From the NCBI GenBank assembly GCA_016872725.1, contig VGZC01000016.1, positions 1-64,000 on the forward strand: 64,000 nt of DNA, given 5' to 3'. Each line of letters starts with the position of its first letter. Position 1 is the first letter of the stretch. Of this stretch, positions 43,208 through 50,947 are shown one piece after another. The position numbers and the translations under genes were made by a program. Origin of the DNA: Planctomycetota bacterium (GTDB lineage Bacteria > Planctomycetota > Planctomycetia > Pirellulales > Pirellulaceae). The notes beneath the pieces were generated by a model. The model ran no database searches, was not told where the DNA came from, and saw nothing but the letters and a program-made list of their open reading frames with translations.

Positions 43208-44293
43208 TCAGTTCTTCTGCTGAGCGCCGCCGCGATTGCCCTTGCGCAAATGGCGCTGCAGGTACTGCGCCCGCTCGATGTTGCGGTCGGCCGTGTCGAG
43301 CTCGCCGCCACGCAGCTTCTGCAGATGGGCCGGCTGTGTATGGATGAACAGCCTGTTGATCGTCGGAATTTCGATGTCCTCGATCAACCCGAGATTCACG
43401 CCCATCCGCACGCTCGACAACAGGTCCATCGTCTCCGCGCTGCTGATCGTCTGCGCCGTGCAGAGGATGCCGTAGGCCCGGCTGACCTTGTCGTGCAGGT
43501 CCTTCTGGTTGTCCCGGACGAGGAATTCCCGCGCGCGGCGTTCGTATTCGATGAGCATCGGAACGACCTTGCCGACCTGTTCGATCAACTGCGACTCGCT
43601 GCGTCCCAGCGTGATCTGATTGCTGATCTGATAAAAGTCGCCTCGCGGTTGCGATCCTTCGCCGTAGAGGCCCCGGACCGCGAGGTTGATTTTTTGGAGA
43701 CTGCGAAAAACCCGCTCGATCTGCTGGGTCATGACGAGCGCGGGAAGGTGCAACATGACGCTCACGCGGAGCCCCGTGCCCACGTTCGTGGGACAGGCCG
43801 TCAGGTAGCCGAGCCGTTCGTGGAACGCGTAGGTCACGCGTTCATCGATCATGTCGTCGATCCGGTTGATCTGGTCCCAGGCGTTTTGCAGGTCGAGCCC
43901 GCTGTGCATGACCTGGATCCGCAGGTGGTCCTCCTCGTTGATCATCACGCTGAACTTCTCTTGCGGATCGATGGCCACGCCGCGCGGCCCCTCGCCCTCC
44001 GACAGCTCGCGACTGATCAACTGACGCTCGACGAGGAACTGCCGGTCGACTGGAGGCAGCCGCGCGACGTCGACGTACGCCAGCTTGCTCCATTCCTCGA
44101 CGGCCCCCACACGGTCGCAGATGGTCCGCTCGATCGCCGACCGATCCTGTTCACCACATCGACGGATGAACGGAAACTGGGCGAGGTTCCTGGCGAGTCG
44201 GAACCGGCTGCTGATCACGATGTCGGACTCGGGGCCCGTCCCCCGCAGCCACTCGCCGCATTGACCCGCCAGCTCTTCAAGCTTCACAACCAC
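43208..44293 (-). CDS. mcsB: Protein arginine kinase McsB
   Basis: McsB phosphorylates arginine residues of misfolded or regulatory proteins, marking them for the ClpCP protease. The 361-residue protein is a phosphagen-kinase-like ATP:guanido kinase: SDIVISSRFRLARNLAQFPFIRR opens the substrate-binding side, and RLGYLTACPTNVGTGLRVSVMLHLPAL carries the conserved Cys-Pro-Thr-Asn-x-Gly-Thr loop. EEDHLRIQVMH and the NQITLGRSE segment are also present, with the usual catalytic arginines. It follows mcsA after 60 bases on the same strand, so this is an mcsA-mcsB operon. ClpC and CtsR are not in the window. Confidence 0.95.
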   Translation of the reverse strand: MVVKLEELAGQCGEWLRGTGPESDIVISSRFRLARNLAQFPFIRRCGEQDRSAIERTICDRVGAVEEWSKLAYVDVARLPPVDRQFLVERQLISRELSEGEGPRGVAIDPQEKFSVMINEEDHLRIQVMHSGLDLQNAWDQINRIDDMIDERVTYAFHERLGYLTACPTNVGTGLRVSVMLHLPALVMTQQIERVFRSLQKINLAVRGLYGEGSQPRGDFYQISNQITLGRSESQLIEQVGKVVPMLIEYERRAREFLVRDNQKDLHDKVSRAYGILCTAQTISSAETMDLLSSVRMGVNLGLIEDIEIPTINRLFIHTQPAHLQKLRGGELDTADRNIERAQYLQRHLRKGNRGGAQQKN

Positions 44294-44333
44294 GATTCCC
44301 CGAAGAGGGTGTTCCGTCCGAATGCCGTTCAGA

Positions 44334-44365
44334 ATTCTCAGTATTCCGTATTCTCAGTATTCCGT
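44334..44365. repeat. Perfect 16-bp tandem duplication
   Basis: ATTCTCAGTATTCCGT occurs twice in a row (44334-44349 and 44350-44365). It covers the last codons and stop of mcsA and the start of the gap to mcsB. The second copy supplies the codons and stop of mcsA; the first is untranslated, so the duplication lengthens the intercistronic gap. Confidence 0.9.
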
Positions 44366-44860
44366 TTCGATGTTGCGAATCTGATCGCGCAGTTGGCTCG
44401 CCTTCTCGTACTCCTCGCGTTCCACGGCTTCCTTCATTTCACGGCGCAGGCGGATCAGGTCGGTTTGTCGGTCGGTCCGCGCGGCTCCGCGTCGAGGCAC
44501 CTTGCCCGAATGCTTCGATTGCCCGTGGATGCTGACGATGAGCGGTTCGAGTTCCGGTTCGAAGCAGATATAGTCGTGCGGGCAGCCGAGCCGACCGGCT
44601 TGGCGGAATTCGTAGTATGAAATCCCGCAGACGGGGCAGACCTTTTGGTCGAGCCGGGCGAGTTCCTCGGCGGTCTGTCCCACCTGCACCTGTTTGCCGA
44701 GCGCGCCGCCGATCATGGCCGGACCGGGTTCCTCGACCGCGCCTTGCGTCAGGTAGGTTTTGGCGCAGTCCTCGCAAAGGTGCAGTTCGAGCGGGCCGGC
44801 CGGATCGGTCAGTTCGGTGATGTGGAACGTCGCGGGCTTTTCGCATTTCTGGCACTTCAT
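44354..44860 (-). CDS. mcsA: McsA, activator of arginine kinase McsB
   Basis: The 168-residue protein activates McsB and may sense metals or redox. It has the expected zinc-binding CxxC pairs: MKCQKC at residues 1-6, LCEDC near residue 30, CPVCGISYYEF near 75-80 and a further Cys in LGCPHDY. A C-terminal UvrB/UvrC-type helix pair follows (LRREMKEAVEREEYEKASQLRDQIRNIE). The ATG at 44860 gives MKCQKCEKPATF, the normal family start, with GAGGA at 10 bases; the open frame before it is unrelated. It leads an operon with mcsB and is divergent from trpE. Confidence 0.94.
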   Translation of the reverse strand: MKCQKCEKPATFHITELTDPAGPLELHLCEDCAKTYLTQGAVEEPGPAMIGGALGKQVQVGQTAEELARLDQKVCPVCGISYYEFRQAGRLGCPHDYICFEPELEPLIVSIHGQSKHSGKVPRRGAARTDRQTDLIRLRREMKEAVEREEYEKASQLRDQIRNIETEY

Positions 44861-44906
44861 CGCGAGCCGTTCCTCCGGGACGCGCTGAACGGGCGGCGGG
44901 CCGTCC

Positions 44907-44937
44907 ATATAACATGTTGCAATCAAAACACTTACAA
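44907..44937 (-). promoter_or_regulatory. Possible promoter for mcsA-mcsB
   Basis: An AT-rich patch contains, on the minus strand, TTGTAA (44932-44937) and TTATAT (44907-44912) separated by 19 bases, 47 bases upstream of the mcsA ATG. The spacing is longer than ideal. No CIRCE-like heat-shock operator could be confirmed next to it. Confidence 0.35.
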
Positions 44938-45021
44938 GACACTCGCCGATTCGCAGTGGATTCTAACAAGGGGGAGAAACCTGTCAAGAACGGCGGCGCC
45001 GCCGCGCGATAAGACTGGGCC

Positions 45022-45061
45022 GGCCGACCATCGCCCGCCGACCATTGTCGGGCGATCGGCC
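45022..45061 (+). promoter_or_regulatory. Strong stem-loop upstream of trpE
   Basis: GGCCGACCATCGCCCG (45022-45037) pairs with CGGGCGATCGGCC (45049-45061): 13 base pairs with a 3-base bulge and an 11-base loop. It lies about 90 bases before the trpE ATG. No T-run follows and I could not find a leader peptide with tandem Trp codons, so a regulatory role (attenuator, protein site or terminator from upstream) is only possible. Confidence 0.35.
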
Positions 45062-45149
45062 TGCTGCTAAGCTTCCGCGAACGGCGCTCCGGAACGCGCC
45101 GCGGCGATTCCCCCTTGGCGAACGGTCCCACGTCCAGCGCGGCACCCGC

Positions 45150-46664
45150 ATGGCCCACTACCCCGATTTCGATGCGTTCGCGCGGCTCGCCCAAACGCAT
45201 TCGGCGGTCCCCGTGTACCGCCGCCTGGTCAGCGACGCACTGACGCCGGTTTCCGCGTTCCACAATCTGGATACGGGCGGACCGGCGTGCCTGTTTGAAA
45301 GCGTGATCGGCGGCGAGAAGGTCGGGCGCTACAGCATCGTGGCGACCGATCCCCACCTGCAATTGTCGGCGTCCGGCGAGTCGCTCACGATCCGGGACGC
45401 GAGCGGAACGCGTACGGAGTCTTGCGCGGATCCGCTGCGTGAGCTGCAGGACCGCGTGGAACGCGTGCGCGCCGCGTCGATCGCCGATTTGCCGCCGTTC
45501 ACGGGGGGGGCCATCGGGTACGCGGGGTACGACGTCGCGCGCTACAGCGAACGGCTCCCCCACCCCCCGCTCGATGATCGCCGCCTACCCGACCTGTCGT
45601 TTGGGTTCTTCGATCAGCTTGTCGTCTTCGACAACGTCCAGAAGACCATGTTCGTGATCGCGTTGGCCCACGTCGGCGACGCCGACTCGGCCCGGTCGGC
45701 CTACGACGCGGCATGCGGGCGCGTCGATCGGATCGCGGAACGGCTCGCCGCGCGCCACGACGGGCTCGCGCCCGCCGATATCGCCGTCGAGGGACCGCCC
45801 CGCATCGCCTACACGTCGAATTTCGAGCGGACCGATTTCGAGAAAGCGGTGGAACGCTGCGTCGAGTACATCCGGGCGGGCGATATTTTCCAAGTCGTGT
45901 TGAGCCAGCGGTTGGCCGTCGACCTGACGGCCGATCCGTTCGAGTTGTACCGCACGCTTCGCGTTGTGAACCCCAGCCCGTTCATGTTCTTCCTGCGCAC
46001 CCGCGACTGTACGCTTGTGGGAAGCTCTCCCGAGATCCTGTGCCGCGTGGTCGACGGCCGAGTTACCGTTCGGCCTCTCGCGGGAACCCGACCGCGCGGC
46101 GCGACGCCGGACGACGACCAACGGCTCGCCGATGAACTGCTCGCCGACCCCAAGGAGCGGGCCGAACACGTCATGCTCGTCGATCTCGGGCGCAACGACG
46201 TGGGCCGCGTCGCCGAATACGGCTCGGTCGAGCTGAGCGACATCATGGTGATCGAGCGCTACAGCCACGTCATGCACATCACGTCGAACGTGACGGGCCG
46301 GCTCGCCCAATCGCGAACTCCGTTCGACGCGCTCCGCGCGTGCCTTCCCGCCGGCACGGTTTCCGGCGCGCCCAAGGTCCGCGCGATGCAGATCATCGAC
46401 GAGCTCGAGCCGCACCGACGCGGTCCGTACGCCGGTGCCGTGGGCTATATCGACTACCGCGGCAACATGGACACGTGCATCGCGCTGCGCACGGTCGTCG
46501 TCGCGGGCGGAACCGCGTATATCCAGGCGGGGGCCGGCATCGTCGCCGACAGCCGACCCTCGAGCGAGTACCAGGAAACGCTCAATAAGGCCCGCGGCCT
46601 GCTCAAGGCGATGGAGATCACCGAGTCGCGTTCGGGCCATGCGTCGGGCCGTCATTCGGACTGA
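45150..46664 (+). CDS. trpE: Anthranilate synthase component I
   Basis: TrpE makes anthranilate from chorismate with ammonia from the glutaminase TrpG. The 504-residue protein has an N-terminal domain with the tryptophan-sensing SVIGGEKVGRYSIVATDP (LLES-like feedback site absent in this exact form but region conserved) and the chorismate-binding core: RAGDIFQVVLSQRL, NPSPFMFFLR, LVGSSPEILCRVVDG, RPLAGTRPRGATPDDD, HVMLVDLGRNDVGR, and AGTVSGAPKVRAMQIIDELEPHRRGPYAGAVGY. The catalytic residues appear in place. ATG 45150 gives MAHYPDFDAF; the longer frame from 45045 is not family-like. TrpG is not adjacent. Its end overlaps the convergent xdhC gene by 13 bases. Confidence 0.95.
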   Translation: MAHYPDFDAFARLAQTHSAVPVYRRLVSDALTPVSAFHNLDTGGPACLFESVIGGEKVGRYSIVATDPHLQLSASGESLTIRDASGTRTESCADPLRELQDRVERVRAASIADLPPFTGGAIGYAGYDVARYSERLPHPPLDDRRLPDLSFGFFDQLVVFDNVQKTMFVIALAHVGDADSARSAYDAACGRVDRIAERLAARHDGLAPADIAVEGPPRIAYTSNFERTDFEKAVERCVEYIRAGDIFQVVLSQRLAVDLTADPFELYRTLRVVNPSPFMFFLRTRDCTLVGSSPEILCRVVDGRVTVRPLAGTRPRGATPDDDQRLADELLADPKERAEHVMLVDLGRNDVGRVAEYGSVELSDIMVIERYSHVMHITSNVTGRLAQSRTPFDALRACLPAGTVSGAPKVRAMQIIDELEPHRRGPYAGAVGYIDYRGNMDTCIALRTVVVAGGTAYIQAGAGIVADSRPSSEYQETLNKARGLLKAMEITESRSGHASGRHSD

Positions 46665-47746
46665 CGCCGAGCGTCGGTTTCCGTGCGTTCCGGACGTCCC
46701 GGAACCACGCCGTCGCGGTTCCGATACGAGACCAGCTCGGCGCAGATACTGACGGCGATTTCCGGCACGGTCTGCGACCCGATGTCGATTCCGAGCGGCG
46801 CGTGGACCCGATCAAGGTCGGCGCGGGCGATGCCCGCGTCGAGCAGTTCCCGGAAGATGAGTCGGATCTTGCGGCGGCTGCCGATCATGCCGACATAGCG
46901 CGCGCCCCGATCGACCAGGTGGTAGAGGGCTTCGGTATCGTGCTGGTGCCCCCGCGTCACGATGACGCAATAGGTCTGGGCGTTGACGTCGAGTTCGGCG
47001 AGCACGTCGGCCATCGGCCCGACGACGCGGCGCGACGCGTCCGGAAACCGGGCCTCAGTCACCATGTCCGCCCGGTCCTCCACGACCCACACGTCGAAAT
47101 CGAGCCGTGCGGCGAGCTCACCGACGGCCTGCCCGACGTGCCCTCCGCCGACGATGACGAGCCGGGACCGGGGTTGGTGGGGAATCAAGGCCACGCCGCG
47201 CACGGCGCGCGGCCGGCGACTCGAGTCGACCGAGGGTAATTCGAGCTCGAGCCAATCGGGCGCCGCTCGACCCTCCGCCAGCATGCTCGCGATCGGTCGC
47301 CGCGCGGCGTCGAACAAATAGGTACCGGCGACGGGAAGCCGATCGGCCGACGCATCCATGACGACGCCCTCGGTGAACGTCGCATCGGATTCGGCCACCG
47401 CGATCAGTGCGCGGAAGTACGCCGCGACTTCGTCCGATCCGAGCGGCACGATGAGGACGCGCATGCGTCCGCCGCAGATCAGGCCATCGTCCCAACCGCT
47501 GTCGTGATCCAGGTCGAACCGCGCGACCTCGGCGCTCCGCGACTCGATCGCGGCCAGCGCGCGGCGCTTCACGTCCGCCTCGACGCACCCTCCACCCAGC
47601 GTGCCGGCCTGCGAACCGTCGGCGAACACGAGCATCGCCGCGCCGGCCTTCTGCGGCGTGGACCCGCGTGTTTCGACCAGCCGGCAAAAAGCCGCGCGGA
47701 ACCCGCCGTCGAGCGCCTTCCGCAGATCACTCAATAAGGCGCGCAT
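46652..47746 (-). CDS. XdhC/CoxI family molybdo-enzyme maturation protein
   Basis: The 364-residue protein belongs to the XdhC/CoxI family, which binds molybdenum cofactor and helps sulfurate and insert it into xanthine dehydrogenase or CO dehydrogenase type enzymes. Its N-terminal half has RGSTPQKAGAAMLVFADGSQAGTLGGGCVEADV, with the conserved cysteine, and LICGGRMRVLIVP. The C-terminal half is a Rossmann domain, RLVIVGGGHVGQAVGELAARLDFDVWVVEDR, with TRGHQHDTEAL and GMIGSRRKIRLIF typical of the family. No xanthine or CO dehydrogenase is in the window. A MocA-like gene lies about 1.2 kb away on the other strand, which supports a molybdo-enzyme role. Confidence 0.9.
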   Translation of the reverse strand: MRALLSDLRKALDGGFRAAFCRLVETRGSTPQKAGAAMLVFADGSQAGTLGGGCVEADVKRRALAAIESRSAEVARFDLDHDSGWDDGLICGGRMRVLIVPLGSDEVAAYFRALIAVAESDATFTEGVVMDASADRLPVAGTYLFDAARRPIASMLAEGRAAPDWLELELPSVDSSRRPRAVRGVALIPHQPRSRLVIVGGGHVGQAVGELAARLDFDVWVVEDRADMVTEARFPDASRRVVGPMADVLAELDVNAQTYCVIVTRGHQHDTEALYHLVDRGARYVGMIGSRRKIRLIFRELLDAGIARADLDRVHAPLGIDIGSQTVPEIAVSICAELVSYRNRDGVVPGRPERTETDARRQSE

Positions 47747-47755
47747 GGGGCTCGA

Positions 47756-48076
47756 TCAAGGCGACGCGGGTTCGAGAATCTCCAACGCGACCGACTCGAC
47801 ATGGTCCAGCTCCTTCATCCGCTCTCGATAGGCGAGCATGTGCGGAGCGTTCAGGTGATCGCGGAGCGCCGCCAGATCGCGCCATTTCTCGATGACGAGA
47901 ACCACGTCGTCACGGTTCGGAATCTGACCGGAAATGCCCGTCGCGACGTCGATCGCCGGACCATACTCGATGCAGCCCGACTCGGCGCGGACTTCCGGAA
48001 CCAATTCCCGGAACACGTCCAGGAACGCCGATCGGCGTCCGGCCCGCAATTGCACTTTGGCGATCACATGAATCAT
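47756..48076 (-). CDS. Antibiotic biosynthesis monooxygenase (ABM) domain protein
   Basis: This 106-residue protein has the dimeric ferredoxin-like ABM fold: MIHVIAKVQLRAGRRSAFLDVFRELVPEVRAESGCIEYGPAID, then DDVVLVIEKWRDLAALRDHLNAPHMLAYRERM. The family includes quinol monooxygenases such as YgiN and polyketide-tailoring enzymes, as well as heme-degrading proteins; the substrate is not predictable here. ATG 48076 follows GCGAGG at 6 bases and is the normal family start. It lies 9 bases from xdhC, upstream on the same strand, so the two are likely co-transcribed. Confidence 0.9.
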   Translation of the reverse strand: MIHVIAKVQLRAGRRSAFLDVFRELVPEVRAESGCIEYGPAIDVATGISGQIPNRDDVVLVIEKWRDLAALRDHLNAPHMLAYRERMKELDHVESVALEILEPASP

Positions 48077-48324
48077 GGCGGCCTCGCGGTACGTCATCGT
48101 CGGCCATTCGGCCTTGGGAACGGGACGCATTGTAGGGCCAGGCCAACCGGCCCGCAACGGACCGCCGACGCAAGCGGCCCTGCGCGGGCAAAGCATCGTG
48201 CGCGCCGCCTCGGGGCGCGAACGGAGTCGGACCGTCGAACGCGAACGCGACCCAATCGAAGCGCGTGGTTCCGCTCGCCGTGCCCTTCATGCGCCCGAGG
48301 CTCCCCCTTCGGCCGCTATTCGAC

Positions 48325-48354
48325 TTGACGGTTTCTCGCCGCGCGAACTACAGT
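48325..48354 (+). promoter_or_regulatory. Predicted promoter of the 179-residue unknown protein gene
   Basis: TTGACG (48325-48330) and TACAGT (48349-48354) are separated by 18 bases. Transcription would begin near 48361, about 30 bases before the ATG at 48390 and upstream of its GGAGG ribosome site. The rest of the gap of about 310 bases between this gene and the divergent ABM gene holds nothing else I can name. Confidence 0.5.
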
Positions 48355-48389
48355 TGATAGTACGCGTGTCATTGCCGGAGGATTGGAGC

Positions 48390-48929
48390 ATGTATTCCAA
48401 AGATCCCAGCAGTACGCTGAGGCGGCTATTGAGCGGAGTCGCGGAGAACACGTTCCACGCCCAGCTCGGCGTCGTCGATCCGCCGCTTATCGATTACCTG
48501 AGCAATCTCCTGCTTCGTTTCGTGCGTCAGGACGCGCTCGAGCGGATCCGCACGCTCACCGGGCGCCGCGTCACCGACGTCCGCACGATGCTCGACGAAG
48601 CCCGCGAGCGGGTCGGCGAGGCGCGGCGCGAGGTCCACCGCCATATCGGCGACTACACGCTGTTCTGGGCCGGCCTCTATCCCGAGGCCCTGCGCCAGCA
48701 GCGCGGAACGGTCGGCGGCGACCAGTTCGCGGACTACCTCGTCCACGGCAAGCGAGCCTACCTGGTCGCGAGCTCGATCGACGTTCCCGAGGAACAGGAC
48801 CCGCCTAGCGACCTGCTGCATCGACTGAGCGACCATTTCGAGATGTGCGCGTACGGCCTGCGCGAGGTGCGGCGCGAGCTGGAACGGACGGGTGGCGAGG
48901 GACCGGCGCCTCCCATCCTCTTCAACTGA
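48390..48929 (+). CDS. Hypothetical helical protein
   Basis: I do not recognise a family. The 179-residue protein is predicted mostly helical and soluble: LRRLLSGVAENTFHAQLGVVDPPLIDYLSNLLLRFVRQDALERI, then a heptad-rich TLTGRRVTDVRTMLDEARERVGEARREVHRHIGDYTLFWAGLYPEAL, and a C-terminal LLHRLSDHFEMCAYGLREVRRELERT. The regular pattern suggests a coiled coil. The ATG at 48390 follows GGAGG (48377-48381) at 8 bases and a promoter-like pair, so it is well supported as a gene. Such proteins recur in planctomycete genomes without a known role, in my recollection. The MocA-like gene follows on the same strand after 49 bases. Confidence 0.72.
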   Translation: MYSKDPSSTLRRLLSGVAENTFHAQLGVVDPPLIDYLSNLLLRFVRQDALERIRTLTGRRVTDVRTMLDEARERVGEARREVHRHIGDYTLFWAGLYPEALRQQRGTVGGDQFADYLVHGKRAYLVASSIDVPEEQDPPSDLLHRLSDHFEMCAYGLREVRRELERTGGEGPAPPILFN

Positions 48930-48978
48930 CGGACCGTTTCGCGTGGCGTTCGGATTCTCGCCGATCAAGGACGGAACG

Positions 48979-49644
48979 ATGCGGGCCTTCGCGATCATCC
49001 CCGCCGCCGGCGGAAGTCGACGCATGGGGCGATCCAAACTGCGGTTGGCATGGCCCGGTCCGACCGTTTCGGATGGTCCGAGCGAAGGCGAGACGATCCT
49101 GGAATCGTTGCTGCGCGCGTGGAGCCGAAGCCGGGTCGAGCGGATTGTGGTGGTCGGCCGAGCGGACGATGGCTGGATGCGCGGCACAGCGCGGCGCATG
49201 GGCGCGGCGTTCGTGGCGCCCGACGCGCCGCCTCCGGAAATGAAGGACTCGATCCTGGCGGGCGTGCGGTTTCTCGAGTCGGCCGAACGGCCCGAGGAAC
49301 GCGACGCGTGGCTCGTCGCGCCCGCCGACATGCCCCGATTGCCGTCATCCGTGATCGATCGGTTGATCGCCGCCTACGCCGCCCGCGGCGCGTCGGTCGT
49401 TCAGCCGTCGATCGAAGGAAGGCGCGGACACCCGGTGCTCCTCGCGTGGCGCCTCGCCGCCGATCTCGATCAACTCCCGCCCGGCGAAGGGTTGAGCTCG
49501 CTCATCCGCCGCCACGCCGTCCACGAGCTTCCCTGCGACGATCCGGCGATCCTCGACGACGTCGACACCCCCGAGGACTATGAGCGCATTCAACGACATT
49601 GTCGTGGTTCGCTCCGCGAACCACCCGAAGCGCGCTCGATGTGA
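48979..49644 (+). CDS. MobA/MocA-like nucleotidyltransferase
   Basis: The 221-residue protein is a NTP transferase of the MobA/MocA type, which transfers CMP or GMP to molybdopterin. Its opening FAIIPAAGGSRRMGRSKLRLAW carries the G-rich nucleotide loop and RxMGxxK, with SRVERIVVVGRAD, the Asp-containing DAWLVAPADMPRLPSSVIDRLIAAY and PSIEGRRGHPVLLAWRL. These match CTP:molybdopterin cytidylyltransferase-like proteins, in keeping with the XdhC gene nearby. The start at 48979 follows AAGGACGG. Its last part holds the first copy of a 20-bp repeat (49595-49614) whose second copy is at the end of trpA. Confidence 0.85.
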   Translation: MRAFAIIPAAGGSRRMGRSKLRLAWPGPTVSDGPSEGETILESLLRAWSRSRVERIVVVGRADDGWMRGTARRMGAAFVAPDAPPPEMKDSILAGVRFLESAERPEERDAWLVAPADMPRLPSSVIDRLIAAYAARGASVVQPSIEGRRGHPVLLAWRLAADLDQLPPGEGLSSLIRRHAVHELPCDDPAILDDVDTPEDYERIQRHCRGSLREPPEARSM

Positions 49645-49697
49645 ATGCAAGAGCAAGTTGATCGCGGAGCGATCAATGACATTGTCGTGGTTCGCTC
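49595..49697. repeat. 20-bp direct repeat flanking a convergent gene gap
   Basis: GACATTGTCGTGGTTCGCTC is perfect at 49595-49614 and 49678-49697. The first copy is in the MocA-like coding region; the second is in the end of trpA (antisense). The same frame gives similar C-terminal tails. It suggests a local duplication or a short dispersed element at this junction. Confidence 0.85.
49658..49676. terminator. Candidate bidirectional hairpin between mocA-like gene and trpA
   Basis: TTGATCGC (49658-49665), loop GGA, GCGATCAA (49669-49676) form a perfect 8-bp stem just past the mocA-like stop, overlapping the trpA stop codon at 49673-49675. There is no T-run. It could stop both convergent transcripts or be part of the duplicated element. 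Confidence 0.45.
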
Positions 49698-50503
49698 GGC
49701 CGTTCGTCGAGGGCGGCGCGGAGCCGATCGACGAATCGGCCGACCTCGTCGAGCACTTCCGTGCGCGGACGAACGGACGCGTCGGCGATTCGGCGAACGA
49801 GGGCCGATCCGACGATCAGTCCGTCGGCGACCGGAGCGAGCGTCCGAACATGGTCCTCGGTCGCGATGCCGAATCCGACGCAAATCGGCAAGCCCGTCCG
49901 CTCACGCATCCACCGCACATTGTCCGCCAACTCGGGCGGAAGCGACGATCGCTCGCCCGTAATGCCCGTGACCGAAACATAGTAGAGGAACCCGCGGGAT
50001 ACCTCGGCGATGCGCAAGGCCCGGTCGCGGGGCGTCGTGGGCGTGACGAGCTGGATCAGATCGAAATCCCGCTCTCGGCCGGCGGCGGCGAGCGGTCCCG
50101 CCTCGTCGGCCATCAGATCGGGCACGATCGCGCCCGAAAAACCGGCCGACTTCGCCCGCTCGATGAACCGCTCGGGCCCCACGCGGTGGACGATCGCGTA
50201 ACTGCACATGGCGACGAGCGGTACGGGGATCCGCGGCGCGACGCGGCCTACCGCTTCGAAGATGTCGTCCAGACGGATGCCTCGATCGAGCGCGCGGGTG
50301 TAGGACGCCTGGATGACCGGGCCGTCCGCGATCGGATCGCTGTACGGGATGCCGACCTCGATCAGGTCGCAACCGTGTTCGGCGAGCGTGGCGAGCAGAT
50401 CGCCGGTGAAAGCCGCGTCTGGATCGCCGGCCGTGATGAACGGCATCAACGCCTTGCGGCCCGATTCACGCAGAGTGGAGAATAGCTGATCGATCCGCGT
50501 CAT
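49673..50503 (-). CDS. trpA: Tryptophan synthase alpha chain
   Basis: TrpA splits indole-3-glycerol phosphate and passes indole to TrpB. The 276-residue TIM barrel has the catalytic Glu49 and Asp60 exactly in place (IEVGIPYSDPIADGPVIQ), PLVAMCSYAIVHRVG, LVTPTTPRDR, FLYYVSVTGITGERSSLP and the phosphate site VGFGIATEDHVR and GLIVGSALV. ATG 50503 gives MTRIDQLFSTLRE; earlier in-frame residues are not family-like. Unusually, trpB is not directly upstream but 823 bases away, beyond an insert with low GC. The C-terminal tail DERPSEPRQCH lies in the 20-bp repeat. Confidence 0.95.
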   Translation of the reverse strand: MTRIDQLFSTLRESGRKALMPFITAGDPDAAFTGDLLATLAEHGCDLIEVGIPYSDPIADGPVIQASYTRALDRGIRLDDIFEAVGRVAPRIPVPLVAMCSYAIVHRVGPERFIERAKSAGFSGAIVPDLMADEAGPLAAAGRERDFDLIQLVTPTTPRDRALRIAEVSRGFLYYVSVTGITGERSSLPPELADNVRWMRERTGLPICVGFGIATEDHVRTLAPVADGLIVGSALVRRIADASVRPRTEVLDEVGRFVDRLRAALDERPSEPRQCH

Positions 50504-50651
50504 TCGGCCGAATCCGCCTTTCTGGGCGCATGGGACGTTCCGAGGGTCTTGGGTTGGGACAGGTTGGGTCGCCGTGTGGCGAGTGAAGATGCCGTTCACG
50601 CAGGAACGGGGAAAGCCGCATTATGCCCCAAAACGCGGAAGCGAAACGACA

Positions 50652-50852
50652 TCAATCTTCGCCGTCGCGCGGCCAACACACCAACCATTTGTCGATACAT
50701 GGGCAATTGGAACCGCAAAGAACGGGGCAGGGCGAATCAGGCAACCAATCTTCCCACTGCTCCAGTCCACATTGCGGACAAACCCAATGCAACTTAATGC
50801 GTGGGCGCCTCAGCTCCCCGGCGTTCCAATCAACGCGTTCGCCTGTGACCAC
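50652..50852 (-). CDS. Small hypothetical zinc-ribbon-like protein
   Basis: A 66-residue frame beginning at GTG 50852 contains WVCPQCGLEQWEDWLPDSPCPVLCGSNCPCID, a series of CxxC-like pairs expected of a metal-binding ribbon. It lies in the low-GC insert between the tryptophan genes and overlaps the 45-residue frame at 50810-50947 in another phase. The cysteine spacing supports a real, perhaps laterally acquired, gene; lack of a strong ribosome site and small size keep confidence low. Confidence 0.4.
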   Translation of the reverse strand: MVTGERVDWNAGELRRPRIKLHWVCPQCGLEQWEDWLPDSPCPVLCGSNCPCIDKWLVCWPRDGED

Positions 50853-50947
50853 ACCAGCAATTCCTCGTCAGTCAAATCAATCGCCTCCAGATCAATATCT
50901 TGACGAATAGGACGTGGGATTTCGGCGGCTCGGCAAGTGTTTTCCAT
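50810..50947 (-). CDS. Very small hypothetical acidic protein
   Basis: A 45-residue frame opening MENTCRAAEIPRP contains an acidic IDLEAIDLTDEELLVWSQAN and ends IGTPGS. It lies in the low-GC insert and overlaps the zinc-ribbon-like frame by 43 bases. It could be a short companion protein or the start of a longer gene broken by a frameshift; nothing else supports it. Confidence 0.3.
   Translation of the reverse strand: MENTCRAAEIPRPIRQDIDLEAIDLTDEELLVWSQANALIGTPGS

Noticed and set aside
41915-44620. A plus-strand frame of 901 codons across several genes
   Set aside because: It crosses the aminotransferase, mcsB and mcsA genes in antisense and is an artefact of GC-rich codons.
44860-44940. 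A CIRCE-type heat-shock operator upstream of mcsA
   Set aside because: Only a short CACT...AGTG pair is visible; the full TTAGCACTC-N9-GAGTGCTAA pattern is absent.
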